The position numbers and the translations under genes were made by a program. The notes beneath the pieces were generated by a model, which worked only from the letters and a program-made list of their open reading frames with translations, did no database searches and was not told the origin of the DNA. This document shows, piece by piece, positions 9,370-19,010 of a DNA stretch of 64,000 nt; the stretch's first letter is position 1, and every line of letters starts with the position of its first letter. The DNA lies in contig CAVOPT010000007.1 of the NCBI GenBank assembly GCA_963698165.1, positions 434,001 to 498,000 on the forward strand, given 5' to 3'. The stretch comes from JAAYUJ01 sp963698165. Lineage in GTDB: Bacteria > Desulfobacterota > Syntrophobacteria > Syntrophobacterales > Syntrophobacteraceae.

Positions 9370-9819
9370 TTGAACCAGATTGAGGCCAAGCGGATTGAGC
9401 AGGGCACGTATCAGGGTGGCAACGGCCAATCGACTGATCGCTTGCCCACAGACTTACTTTCTTGGGACGGCGCTGAAAGGAGAAAACACCCGCGATTCAG
9501 GGTAAAATGGAATGGAATTCTAGAGTCTCCCAACTCTCAAGTGAAGATTCAAGTGCGCTTATCGGATGTTTCTGAGGGCGGTTGTTGCGTCTGCATGGAC
9601 CGCTTGCCCTCAGGCTCCTATCGGTTCGCAGAACAGGGGCTTCAAGAAAGACTTGAGCTGACACTGTTTCTAGGCGGGGTGATATCGAGGATCGTGGTTG
9701 AGGTTCGGTGGTACATCCCAATCTGTGAAGGATTTTATGGCGCTGGTTTAGAGTTCATTTCCATGACAAGAGGAACTCGTTTGCTCCTGCAGACAGCATT
9801 GCAGAAACATGGCATTTAG
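9370..9819 (+). CDS. PilZ-domain protein
   Basis: A 149-aa protein with one PilZ domain, the c-di-GMP binding module. The two ligand motifs are present: RKHPRFRV (RxxxR, about residues 38-45) and LSDVSEGG (D/NxSxxG, about residues 64-71). The N-terminal 30 residues are polar and unassigned. The start is a TTG at 9370, eight bases after CAGGAG; no in-frame ATG lies closer. It stands alone between two gene-free stretches, so its target process cannot be told from context. Confidence 0.85.
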   Translation: MNQIEAKRIEQGTYQGGNGQSTDRLPTDLLSWDGAERRKHPRFRVKWNGILESPNSQVKIQVRLSDVSEGGCCVCMDRLPSGSYRFAEQGLQERLELTLFLGGVISRIVVEVRWYIPICEGFYGAGLEFISMTRGTRLLLQTALQKHGI

Positions 9820-10159
9820 CCGGGCCCTGTGTCGAGCGCCTGACCGCGCCCTGATGTTTCCAGGGAACATCGGGGCAACTGTCTCGGGCACCCTGTCCGA
9901 TCGTCCTGCTTTAGAGTTTATGTATAATTATATCCATTGGTTGACTGATTTCACAAAATCTGCTTATTTTGATTAAGAAGAAGCTGAATACCGCTCACAC
10001 CATGATACACCATGATGCATGCTGCCTCCACATTCAACTCATGCACAGGTGAGCGGTGAACCAGATGCAGTCCTATGAAGTCTCCAATGCTCTTTGGTTC
10101 CCCCCTTCACATCGATCCGATCACCCAAGGATGAAAAGAAACCTCTGGGTAAATTAATT
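9820..10159. other. 340-bp gap between PilZ gene and ssrA
   Basis: I see no gene. Since ssrA is on the minus strand and ends at 10160, this is the 3' flank of both genes and should hold their terminators. No strong hairpin stands out. Confidence 0.4.
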
Positions 10160-10513
10160 TGGTGGAGGCGGCGGGAGTTGAACCCGCGTCCGAAAGCATT
10201 CCGCCTAAGCTTCTACATGCTTATCCCGCGATTTGAGGTTCACCCAAGCGCTCTCCCACGGGCGGGATTTCGCTCAGGCTAGCCGGCAAGGTCTCATTTC
10301 CGATGCTGCAGGCGACACACCGGAAACCATCCCGCTGAGTCGACGCCCCATTTGATCCCGCGAGAGGAGACCAGTGGGACGGTAGCCGCTCTAGGCAGCT
10401 ACGGCGTACGCGTAATCGTCTGCGTTTGTTTTTTTCCCAGATGTTTAACGAGCACCCAGGACCTCGGCATGCAACTTAAGCTTCTATACCCCCGTCGAAC
10501 CCGTTTCGCCCCC
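10160..10513 (-). ncRNA. ssrA: transfer-messenger RNA (tmRNA)
   Basis: The minus strand begins GGGGGCGAAACGGG and ends with a tRNA-like acceptor/T arm (GTTCAACTCCCGCCGCC, then TCCACCA), the two halves of the tRNA-Ala-like domain. The 3' CCA is encoded. The tag reading frame starts at a GCA resume codon and reads ADDYAYAVAA then TAG (about 10391-10423), a normal proteolysis tag ending in AA. The length is about 354 nt. tmRNA rescues stalled ribosomes together with SmpB. The 5' end is placed by the GGGGGC motif and could be off by a base or two. Confidence 0.95.
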
Positions 10514-10818
10514 ATAGTGTGAGTAGTGTCAATAGAATCAATCAGCCATTCTGATTCCATTATAGCCTTTGAGCCCTTTCGGTCAAGTCCTTCCTCGCGA
10601 GGCTCCGATCCGGTACCCACCATCAGGCGAGTCTTGACAAAACAAGCGGGAACTGCTCAGCGACAGTACAGGTTGCTCTGAGCTGACTGAATTGCTATGC
10701 TTGGCTCATGCGGGACTTCCTTGCGCTGCGTCTTCGTTCCTCTGGCGCTAGAAAGTTGTGCCGGGATTGGTTCTGCTGCCGCCCCGTGCCATGAAAAGGA
10801 CTCCAACGGCGAGTATCC
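10514..10818. other. 305-bp gap with divergent promoters
   Basis: This spacer lies between the 5' end of ssrA (minus) and the AsmA-like gene (plus). It should contain the ssrA promoter. No gene or strong repeat was seen. Confidence 0.4.
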
Positions 10819-13800
10819 ATGCTCAAATCCAAAAGACTTCGCTTTACTCTCCTGGCCCTCTCGGGACTGCTCGTCTCATCGGCCGTCGGCTTCTTCCTGG
10901 CTCTCCCCAGGTTGATCGACACCGACCAGACCAAGGACAGGGTCGTCAGGGAGATCGAACAGAGGACAGGAGTCCGGGCCGATTACCGCGGCGCCCGGAC
11001 CAGGTTTTTCCCGTTCCTCAGCTTCACCCTTTTCGACGGCACCCTGAATGCACCCGGAGGAATCCGGGCGACCTTCCGGACCATGAAGATCTCTCCCCGC
11101 ATTCTGCCTCTCCTGTTTGGGCGACTCCGCATCAGCGAAATTGAGATCGAATCGCCGGAAGTGACGACCACGCTGACCTCACCGCCCCCCGACGCCTCCG
11201 CGGTCGATGGCGCTCCCAGCCTCAGCCTCCCGCGAAGCACCTCGGCGTCCCATGGCATCTTGGCGGCGATTGCCGCGAGCGAGACGTCCATCTCCGTCAG
11301 GGGAGGCAGCATCGATGTGAAAAGGGAAGGTGAGCCACTTTGGCGGATGAGCGATATTCAGTGGGAAGTTTCCAGCGATTCGAATCGGCTTGAAGTTCAC
11401 CTCACCTGCGCGTCCAGCCTCTGGAAGAGCCTTGCTCTCCAAGGCAGTTTCAACGCTAGGGACTTGAAAACCCGCCTCAATCTAGCGTTTGAAGCGCTGC
11501 ACCCCGAGAAGATCACGGAGCTCATCCCTTCAGAGCAAGAACTGAAACTCGGGGAATCCTCAATCAATGTGACCTCGACCCTCGAGATGGATGGCGAAGG
11601 GCATCTACAGGCTTCGTTTGCCGGCTCGATTCCCGCCCTCGCTCTGCGCAAGGGGGAATCTGAGTTCACGATCCGGGGAGAAAACATCGAAGGGAGCCTC
11701 CTGCTTGACAGCCGAAAGGTCGAGATCCTGCTCACACAATCCTCCTTTGCGACTCCAAGGATAAATCTCACAGGTCGCCTTGCAAGGGAATTCGATGCAG
11801 AAAGGGTGTCCCTCGAGATCAACGGAGGGAACGTCGACGCCGGCGACGCCGGCAGGTTCGCAATGCTGGTTGCCGGACAACACGGCACTGTTCAGAAGAT
11901 CTTCGAAATCATCCGAGGCGGGGAAGTCCCTCACATCCAGTTCATTTCCCACGGGAGATCCATGAGGGATCTGCCCAAGCCGGAGAACTTCGTCATCAAG
12001 GGCAGCATGGTGGGAGGCAGCATCCTGGTTCCCAAGGTTCTATTGGAGGTCGAGAACGCCCGGGGCGAGGTCATCGTCTCCAAGGCGGTCCTGGAAGGCA
12101 AAAACCTTGAGGGGCGCTCGGGAGGTTCCACCGGACTAAACGGGTCCCTGACGGTGGGCTTCAAGAAGAACGTTTACGGAGATGCCCCCTTCAAGCTCGA
12201 CATCGAGCTGGACGCCGATCTTGCCCAGTTGCCTTCTGTTCTGGAGCGCGTCGTTCCCAGCCAGGGATTTCTGCACGAGATCGGCCTCGTCAGTGAAATC
12301 GCGGGAAGAGCCAAGGGCCGACTGGTGCTCGGGGAGAGCTTAAAGTCCGTCAAGACCACGGTAGACGTCCGGGAGTTCACGGCGAGCGCCCAGTACAAGA
12401 GAATTCCCTACCCGGTGAATTTCCGCGGCACTGGCTTTTTTCACGAGGGAAACCTGGTCAGAGTGGATTCCCTGTCGGGGTATCTCGGGAAATCGCTGCT
12501 TGCGGGTGTTGCGGGGTCCCTCGACTGGGAGGGGGAGTCGACTCTGAGAATCGCCACGAACTCCCGTTGCGACGTCTCTCTGGAGGAAGTGTATTCCTGG
12601 CTCGTCTCCTACGACAACCTGAGAAAAATCCTGAAGAATTACGATTCGCTGAAGGGGCTTGTCCACCTGGAGGGGTTCAACCTGGAAGGGCCGACCAGGA
12701 GGCCTCGGGAGTGGCGCTTCAACGGCAGGGGAAGCGTCGAGAATTTCCTCATGGCCTCGACGCACACCCCCGAGCCCTTCCAGGTGAAGGCCGGGACGCT
12801 CGAAGCCAATGAAACCCAGCTGACCGCCAGGGATTGCACTGCGGCGCTCCTCGATTCAAGCCTCCTCGTTTCCGGGACCCTCACCGATCTCTGGTCGGAA
12901 CTTCGCGTCGCGGACCTTGCCTTGAGCGGCAAAGTCAACCCGCGCCTCAACGGGTGGATCATGAGCCTGATTCCCCAAGCCAATGCTTTCACCCTGAGGA
13001 CCCCTTATGAGGTCTCCACGGGAAAGTTCCGGTGGGAAAAGGACCAGAGGGTTGCCTTTTCCGGGAACATCTCGGGACGGGAAGGCGTCGTCGCCGAACT
13101 GGATGTGGTGAACACCCCCAAGGAATTGACCATCAACAGATTGCGCATCGCGGACGGGAACACCCGTGTCGAGGGCTCATTCATGTTTGCGGAAAGAACC
13201 TTGAAAATCGGCTATGGGGGCGTTCTCGAGAGCATGAGCCTGGAAAAGCTGATGGACAAGAGCCCCGTTGTGGCCGGCAGCCTGCGGGGGAATTTTGAGG
13301 CACAGATCCCTTTTGACCGCCTTTCCAGTTCCGAAATCCGAGGTGAACTGCAGGTGGCCGGTTTTCGAATCAGCACGTCGCGACTGAAATCCCTCGGCAT
13401 CGAGAGTCTTGCCGCAAAAGGGGATGGGAAATCCATCCTCCTGCAGGACGGGGCCATTTCCTGGAACGACATCAACGCACGGCTGAGCGGACGGGTGGAC
13501 TTGTCGGGAGGCGCATACAACCTCGATTTGGAGCTCGGCGTTAACCAACTGAATTGGGAGGAAATCACCGGGACGGAGGAAAAACAGGGTACAGACGACG
13601 AGTCTACCGGGGAGCGAAAAGAGCCGGCGGCGAAGATACTGGGCACCGTGCGGGTCAAGGCCGATAGGTTCAGCCACGGCACCACCAGGTGGGAGCCTTT
13701 TCAGGGTCAGGTCCGCTTCAACCAGGACGGATACGTCGTGGAAGTCACGGAATCCCGCCTGTGCGGCATCCCGCTGAAGGGCTCCCTCAAGGTCTCGGGC

Positions 13801-14520
13801 CAAGAGGTGGACCTCGACGCAACCCCGTCGGCGAAAAAGGAGAACCTCGACGCCACCATTTCCTGCCTCTGGAACAGGAAGGACCTCGTCACCGGCTCCT
13901 ACGACCTCAAGGGGGATCTGAAGGCGAGGGGCAATAAAGAGGTGCTGACTCAGAATGGGCTCACGAGATCCCTCAAAGGGAACCTGGAACTCGACACGTG
14001 GGGAGGCCGCATCCAACGTTTCGGGCTTCTGGCCAAGGTCCTATCCATGCTCAACCTGACGGAGATTTACAGAGGAAAGCTTCCCGACCTCGTGAAGGAG
14101 GGATTCGAATACGACAGCATCAAAGGGCGAGGGGACTTGGCCGACGGGAAACTGCGCCTCGAGGAATTCACCGTCGCAGCTCCGTCCATGAAAATGTTCT
14201 GGCAGGGCGAAGTGGACCTGACCAAAAACGAGGTGAACCTGACCCTCCTCATCGCCCCCCTCAGGACCATCGACAAGGTCATCGACAGTGTTCCGCTGGT
14301 CGGGGACATCCTCGGCGGATCCCTCGTCTCCATACCGGTCCACGTCACCGGGGACTGGAATGATCCAACCGTCATTCCCCTCTCCCCTTCAGCCGTGGGG
14401 TCCAAATTGCTCGGCCACGTGAAAAGGGCTTTTCAACTGCCCTTGAAAATCATCCAGCCATTTCAGGGAGCCGGCAGCCCCCGACCGGAAGGCGAAGCTC
14501 CCGCTCCAGACAAGAATTAA
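10819..14520 (+). CDS. large AsmA-like (DUF3971/AsmA_2) envelope protein
   Basis: A 1233-aa protein with one N-terminal membrane anchor (about residues 9-29) and a very long extracytoplasmic part rich in beta strands, typical of the AsmA/YhdP/TamB superfamily that forms lipid-transfer bridges or helps outer-membrane biogenesis. The start fits the AsmA pattern (LPRLIDTDQTKDRVVREIEQ and then TGVRADYRG, SGxxVxfxG-like). The C-terminal 180 residues match the AsmA_2 domain (NLTEIYRGKLPDLVKEGFEY, then GRGDLADGKL, and the VIDSVPLVGDILGG end). It is a single-gene unit; the next 170 bp downstream are non-coding. The exact lipid role is inferred from the superfamily. Confidence 0.82.
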   Translation: MLKSKRLRFTLLALSGLLVSSAVGFFLALPRLIDTDQTKDRVVREIEQRTGVRADYRGARTRFFPFLSFTLFDGTLNAPGGIRATFRTMKISPRILPLLFGRLRISEIEIESPEVTTTLTSPPPDASAVDGAPSLSLPRSTSASHGILAAIAASETSISVRGGSIDVKREGEPLWRMSDIQWEVSSDSNRLEVHLTCASSLWKSLALQGSFNARDLKTRLNLAFEALHPEKITELIPSEQELKLGESSINVTSTLEMDGEGHLQASFAGSIPALALRKGESEFTIRGENIEGSLLLDSRKVEILLTQSSFATPRINLTGRLAREFDAERVSLEINGGNVDAGDAGRFAMLVAGQHGTVQKIFEIIRGGEVPHIQFISHGRSMRDLPKPENFVIKGSMVGGSILVPKVLLEVENARGEVIVSKAVLEGKNLEGRSGGSTGLNGSLTVGFKKNVYGDAPFKLDIELDADLAQLPSVLERVVPSQGFLHEIGLVSEIAGRAKGRLVLGESLKSVKTTVDVREFTASAQYKRIPYPVNFRGTGFFHEGNLVRVDSLSGYLGKSLLAGVAGSLDWEGESTLRIATNSRCDVSLEEVYSWLVSYDNLRKILKNYDSLKGLVHLEGFNLEGPTRRPREWRFNGRGSVENFLMASTHTPEPFQVKAGTLEANETQLTARDCTAALLDSSLLVSGTLTDLWSELRVADLALSGKVNPRLNGWIMSLIPQANAFTLRTPYEVSTGKFRWEKDQRVAFSGNISGREGVVAELDVVNTPKELTINRLRIADGNTRVEGSFMFAERTLKIGYGGVLESMSLEKLMDKSPVVAGSLRGNFEAQIPFDRLSSSEIRGELQVAGFRISTSRLKSLGIESLAAKGDGKSILLQDGAISWNDINARLSGRVDLSGGAYNLDLELGVNQLNWEEITGTEEKQGTDDESTGERKEPAAKILGTVRVKADRFSHGTTRWEPFQGQVRFNQDGYVVEVTESRLCGIPLKGSLKVSGQEVDLDATPSAKKENLDATISCLWNRKDLVTGSYDLKGDLKARGNKEVLTQNGLTRSLKGNLELDTWGGRIQRFGLLAKVLSMLNLTEIYRGKLPDLVKEGFEYDSIKGRGDLADGKLRLEEFTVAAPSMKMFWQGEVDLTKNEVNLTLLIAPLRTIDKVIDSVPLVGDILGGSLVSIPVHVTGDWNDPTVIPLSPSAVGSKLLGHVKRAFQLPLKIIQPFQGAGSPRPEGEAPAPDKN

Positions 14521-14525
14521 ACGAA

Positions 14526-14590
14526 ACCCACGAGAGGGATTACCCGCATTTCCCTCACCATCCCCCTACCACCAATGGTGGGGGGCTCAA
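14526..14590. repeat. small inverted repeat downstream of AsmA-like gene
   Basis: CCCCCTACCACC (14563-14574) and GGTGGGGGGC form a short hairpin about 50 bp after the stop codon. It may act as a terminator or be a decayed member of the GC-rich intergenic repeat family. Confidence 0.35.
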
Positions 14591-14693
14591 GAGCGTTTCC
14601 CTACGCCCATGAATTCTGAACAAGCCGTGTCTTCGCTTTTGCGGACAATTTCCCTCCCCCTCGGCTGGGATGACAAGCCCCCCAGGAGAAATC

Positions 14694-15185
14694 CTAGATT
14701 TTGTGAAAGGGAAGCCCCAGGGCCTCGCGCTTGTTCTCGATGTGCCTGCGAATCAACTGGGCCGCCTTTTCAGGGTCGGGCTCCACGGCGAAAGTGGCTC
14801 CCACAGCCCCATTGAGTCCTTCGGTGAGCATTTTGACCACATTCATGCTCCCTGTGACCGGGGGCGTGGGGCCGAGGACCGTGGTGACACCCGAGGCCAC
14901 AAAGTACACCCCGATGGCGACCGCTTTTTCCGAGTACCATTCGGGGGCCGCCCCTGCGACGGGAAGGTCGCTGATGTCGGTCCCCAGCGCATTGGCGAGG
15001 GCCGACGCCAGAACGAGGATGCGGACATTGTCCACGCAGCTCCCGACGTGCAGGACCGGAGGTATCCCCAGGGCCCCGCAGATTTCCCTCAGGCCCGGCC
15101 CAGCCGTCTTCGCCGCCTCCGCCGCCTCCAGTCCCGCCTTGGCATTGGCCACGGCGGCACAGCCCGTGACGGTCCCACACGGTCT
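14694..15185 (-). pseudogene. cooS: 3' remnant of carbon monoxide dehydrogenase catalytic subunit
   Basis: The minus strand encodes about 160 residues that match the C-terminal quarter of CooS: TVTGCAAVANAKAGLE, then GIPPVLHVGSCVDNVRI, LPVAGAAPEWYSEKAVAIG, a TTVLGPTPPVTGS stretch and a VEPDPEKAA...KREALGL end. Full CooS is about 620-680 aa and binds Ni-Fe-S and Fe-S clusters through residues mostly upstream of this piece. In this frame a TGA lies at about 15216, before any CooS similarity, and the other two frames upstream do not look like CooS. The remnant includes only some of the C-cluster ligands, so it cannot be an active enzyme. An ATG at 15152 would allow a 152-aa product. The break is probably a deletion or rearrangement. 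Confidence 0.85.
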
Positions 15186-15625
15186 CGACCTGGTCCCTTT
15201 GCGCCTTGTTCAAGAGCAACTGACCATTCGCCAGTTTCATCTTTCCGCGTGGGGGCGCGGGGCCCATGGCCAATATCAATTCGCCGCCGCACCCCTTGAA
15301 AACAGCGCCGCAGCTTCCCCATTCAACGGCAGACAGTCATCGGGAGGAACGGCGGGAGAAGCCTCGGGGAACTCGACACTCGCTATGGTCATCACAGCCA
15401 TTGATAACTATCATAATCCTCATGGGACATCCAAAGGATAAGCGCAATGCGGGCGAAGGGGTCATTTGGCGCAACGGTGCCGGCACTCCATTCGGTGGGT
15501 CGTGAAGCACGCCGAAATCCCGGGCTTTTGATGACGACCCGTACAACCGTGCTGAAGTGCCAGAGCAGTTGCGGATTTCCACCCCGGACTACTGGGTAAA
15601 TGCGTTGAAACCAAAGAGGCAACTC
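15186..15625. other. 440-bp stretch between cooS remnant and ATPase gene
   Basis: This is where the rest of cooS would be expected. The translated frames do not match it. No other gene is supported; it should include the promoter of the ATPase gene. Confidence 0.4.
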
Positions 15626-17827
15626 ATGGAGCAGATGGCTTTTCGTATAAAGGGAATGTGCTGTGCGGAGGAAACGACACAGCTGAAAAGAGAACTGGGA
15701 CCTTTGGTCGGGGGAGAGCTCAATCTTGCCTTTGATCTTCTTTCCAACAAGATGACCGTCGTCGCGTCGGGCGATCTCCCTTCCGAAGCTGAGGTTAGGG
15801 AAGCCGTGGCGAGAACCGGCATGGAAGCCATCCCGTGGAGTGAAGCGTGTGCCACGGGCATCTGCGCCGTGGAGGAGGGACTGTGGGAGCGCCACGGACG
15901 CCTCATCACAACGATAGCCAGCGGAATCCTCATGGTATGCGGCTTCCTGCTGGAGGTGCACCATCGTGGAGGATTCCTGGAAGCGCTCCTTGGGCGCGAG
16001 GAAGACGGTGCCGGCGCCCCGACCACGGCCATTGCCCTCTATCTCGCCTCCGTGGTTGCGGGCGCGTGGTACGTGGCTCCCAGAGCCCTGTTTTCCATTC
16101 GACGACTTCAGCCGGACATGAACCTTCTCATGCTCGTTGCCGCGTGCGGAGCCATAGCCATTCGCCAGTGGCAGGAGGCGGCGTCGGTGGCCTTCCTCTT
16201 TGCCCTGGCCCTTTTCCTGGAATCCTGGAGTATCGGCCGAGCCCGGCGGGCTATCAAGGCACTCATGGACATCTCTCCCACCACCGCCCGATACGTGTGC
16301 CCCCACGACGGAGACATCGAGGAAAAGCCCGTGGAGGAGGTCCCCGTCGAGGCCATTGTTCTGGTGCGTCCCGGGGAGAAGATCCCCCTCGACGGTGTCA
16401 TCACCAGGGGAGCCACCACCGTCAATCAGGCGCCCATAACCGGCGAATCCATGCCGGTCCCCAAGGGGGAGGGGGATGAGGTGTTCGCGGGGACCATCAA
16501 TGGGGAGAGCTCCATCGAATTCCGATCCACCCGCAAGGCTGCCGACACCACTCTCGCGCACATCATCCGCATGGTGGAAGACGCCCAGTCCCGGCGAGCC
16601 CCGGCCGAACAGTGGGTTGAGCGATTCGCCCGGGTGTACACCCCCACCATGATGCTCTCCGCCATGGCCATCGCCCTGGTCCCGCCGCTCCTGTTCGCCG
16701 CGGACTGGTCCACCTGGTTCTACCAGGCACTGGTCCTCCTTGTCATCGCATGCCCTTGCTCCCTCGTGATTTCCACCCCGGTGAGCATCGTTGCCGGAAT
16801 CACGTCGGCGGCCCGAAACGGTGTCCTCATCAAGGGAGGAGCATACCTCGAAGCACCCGCTCGATTGAAGGCCGTGGCCTTCGACAAGACGGGTACCCTC
16901 ACCCACGGACATCCTTCCGTGCAGAGCATCATCCCCATGAATCACCACTCGGAAGACGATCTCCTGACCCGGGCCGCAGCCCTGGAATCCCACAGCACTC
17001 ACCCCCTGGCCCGGGCCATTCTGAAGCTGGCCAACGACAGAGAGCTGGAGTTCACTCCGGCCGAGGACTTCACCATTCTGCCGGGACAGGGCGCCAAGGG
17101 CTCCATCGACAATCACTCCTACTGGATTGGAAGCCACCGGCTCCTCGAGCAACTGGACAGGGAGAATCCCGACTTCCACAGGCTGGCCGTCAAGGTGGAG
17201 GATGTGGGGCATTCCCTGGTGGTCATGTGGTGCGAGGACCACGTGTGCGGGGCCATGAGCATCGCCGACGGAGTGCGGCCGGAAGCTGCGGAAGTGGTCC
17301 GATCCCTGAAGGATCTCGGTGTGGAGAGGATCGTCATGATGACGGGGGACAACGAGCGCACCGCGGAGAGGGTGGCGTCCCTGCTCGGGGTCAATGAATG
17401 GCACGCGGAATTACTGCCCGAGGACAAGGTCGCCGTCTTGCGGCAACTGAGGGAGGACCTCGGTCAGGTGGCCATGGTGGGAGACGGGGTGAACGATGCA
17501 CCCGCAATGGCGGAAGCCTCCGTTGCCATCGCCATGGGGGCCATGGGAACCGACGCGGCCATCGAAACCGCCGATGTCGCCCTCATGTCCGACGACCTTG
17601 CCAAAATCCCCTGGCTCATCCGGCACTCTCGAAGAACACTGAGGGTCATCAAGCAAAACATCGTCTTCTCCCTGGGCATGAAAGCCGTCTTCGTGGTCAT
17701 GACCCTTCTGGGGCATGCGAGCCTCTGGGCCGCCATAGCCGCGGACATGGGCGCTTCCCTCCTTGTGATTTTCAACGGACTGAGGCTCTTGAACGTCAGA
17801 AACCACGGACCGGGCGGAGCACATTGA
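15626..17827 (+). CDS. zntA: heavy-metal translocating P1B-type ATPase (Zn/Cd/Pb type)
   Basis: A 733-aa membrane pump. The N-terminal heavy-metal domain has MCCAEE in place of the usual GMxCxxC, a Cys-Cys-x-Glu-Glu form typical of Zn/Cd pumps. It also has TGES (actuator), the membrane motif CPC (ACPCSLVISTPV), the phosphorylation site DKTGTLT, the HP locus (STHPLARAI) and GDGVNDAPAM. A C-terminal DMGASLLVIFNGLRLL helix matches the Zn-ATPase signature. The ATG at 15626 is preferred because GAGG lies just upstream; the frame is open to 15557. It probably exports Zn, Cd or Pb from the cytoplasm. Confidence 0.9.
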   Translation: MEQMAFRIKGMCCAEETTQLKRELGPLVGGELNLAFDLLSNKMTVVASGDLPSEAEVREAVARTGMEAIPWSEACATGICAVEEGLWERHGRLITTIASGILMVCGFLLEVHHRGGFLEALLGREEDGAGAPTTAIALYLASVVAGAWYVAPRALFSIRRLQPDMNLLMLVAACGAIAIRQWQEAASVAFLFALALFLESWSIGRARRAIKALMDISPTTARYVCPHDGDIEEKPVEEVPVEAIVLVRPGEKIPLDGVITRGATTVNQAPITGESMPVPKGEGDEVFAGTINGESSIEFRSTRKAADTTLAHIIRMVEDAQSRRAPAEQWVERFARVYTPTMMLSAMAIALVPPLLFAADWSTWFYQALVLLVIACPCSLVISTPVSIVAGITSAARNGVLIKGGAYLEAPARLKAVAFDKTGTLTHGHPSVQSIIPMNHHSEDDLLTRAAALESHSTHPLARAILKLANDRELEFTPAEDFTILPGQGAKGSIDNHSYWIGSHRLLEQLDRENPDFHRLAVKVEDVGHSLVVMWCEDHVCGAMSIADGVRPEAAEVVRSLKDLGVERIVMMTGDNERTAERVASLLGVNEWHAELLPEDKVAVLRQLREDLGQVAMVGDGVNDAPAMAEASVAIAMGAMGTDAAIETADVALMSDDLAKIPWLIRHSRRTLRVIKQNIVFSLGMKAVFVVMTLLGHASLWAAIAADMGASLLVIFNGLRLLNVRNHGPGGAH

Positions 17828-18002
17828 AGGAGCCCACCGCACCGTGCGAACAGGGAGGTTTCCGAAGGGAACCAGCAGCGCCGCCTTGGGAAAAAGAGCT
17901 TTCATTTGAGGGAAGAAACGCGTACAAAGAGGCCCATTGGAGCCCGCTCTTTATGTGCTGTCCGCCATGCGGTACCTTTGGAAACCGGCTGGAGAACCGG
18001 AA

Positions 18003-18899
18003 ATGAGGAGTTCCAAGGCGGTGGAGATGGTCGAAAGCATTGAACAAACAAACTTAACATCCCAACTGCTGCCGTTGGCGGGGGGGGCATACCGGACCAC
18101 CCCGGCGCCAGTCCAATTCCTGGCCGGGATGTTTCCCACGGCGACCTTTTACAGTCGGTTTCTCGCCACCGTCCTGAAGTCCAGCTCTCAGGCGAAACGG
18201 GGAAGGTACGACGACGATCTGTGGGGGCGAAGCAGCCTTGAAGTTTTGCGCGCACTGGAAGGCGTCGGGGTGAACATCGAGATCACGGGAGCTGACCACC
18301 TCGAGCGGCTCGCAACACCCTGTGTGTTCATCGCCAACCACATGAGTCTCATGGAAACCCTCGTCCTTCCATGCCTCATTCAACCGATGAGAAGAGTGAC
18401 TTTCATCGTCAAGGACAGCCTTCTACGGTATCCCGTGTTTCGACATATCATGCGCTCCAGGGATCCCATAGCAGTGGGCAGGATCAACCCTCGCCTGGAT
18501 CTGAAAACCGTCCTCGAGGGCGGCACTGAAAGACTGAAGAATGGCGTTTCCATCATCGTCTTTCCTCAGACCACTCGAACCGCCTCGTTCGAACCATCCC
18601 AGTTCAACACCATCGGGGTCAAGCTCGCCCAGAGAGCCAACGTGCCGGTGGTTCCCATGGCCCTCCTGACGGACGCCTGGCCCAATGGGAGAACTTTCAA
18701 GGATCTTGGCAGGATCGATCCTTCAAAGCGCGTGCATTTTGCCTTCGGGGAACCCCTTTGGATACGCGGTCGAGGCACCGAGGAACACCAGGCCATCATT
18801 CATTTCATCATGGGGAAATTGGAAGCATGGGAGGATGGAAGGGTAAAGAATCGCGCTCCGGAACCATGGCGGTCCGAGGGGGACTGCCCTGCGGAGTGA
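18003..18899 (+). CDS. PlsC-like 1-acyl-glycerol-3-phosphate acyltransferase
   Basis: A 298-aa member of the PlsC/LPLAT family that transfers acyl chains to lysophospholipids at the inner membrane. Motif I is ANHMSLMETL, an HX4E version of the usual HX4D. The motif II-like region is VGRINPRLDL, and motif III FPEGTR is replaced by FPQTTRT. These changes occur in a known subgroup with HMSxxET, but they make the exact substrate uncertain. The ATG at 18003 follows GGAG by eight bases; a TTG at 17937 would add 22 residues. It follows the P-type ATPase by about 175 bp on the same strand and may be a separate unit. Confidence 0.75.
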   Translation: MRSSKAVEMVESIEQTNLTSQLLPLAGGAYRTTPAPVQFLAGMFPTATFYSRFLATVLKSSSQAKRGRYDDDLWGRSSLEVLRALEGVGVNIEITGADHLERLATPCVFIANHMSLMETLVLPCLIQPMRRVTFIVKDSLLRYPVFRHIMRSRDPIAVGRINPRLDLKTVLEGGTERLKNGVSIIVFPQTTRTASFEPSQFNTIGVKLAQRANVPVVPMALLTDAWPNGRTFKDLGRIDPSKRVHFAFGEPLWIRGRGTEEHQAIIHFIMGKLEAWEDGRVKNRAPEPWRSEGDCPAE

Positions 18900-19010
18900 A
18901 GTATGACAAAAAACTCAGACTTGACGCACTTGGATAAAACTGAAGTCCACTAAAGGATTATTACAGAGTTGCGCCAGTGATTTCCGCAGTCATTCCTTTT
19001 ACTACACACT

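Noticed and set aside
15392..17404. Minus-strand 670-codon frame antisense to the P-type ATPase
   Set aside because: Shadow of a gene with all P1B motifs; rich in Gly/His/Arg with no family signal.
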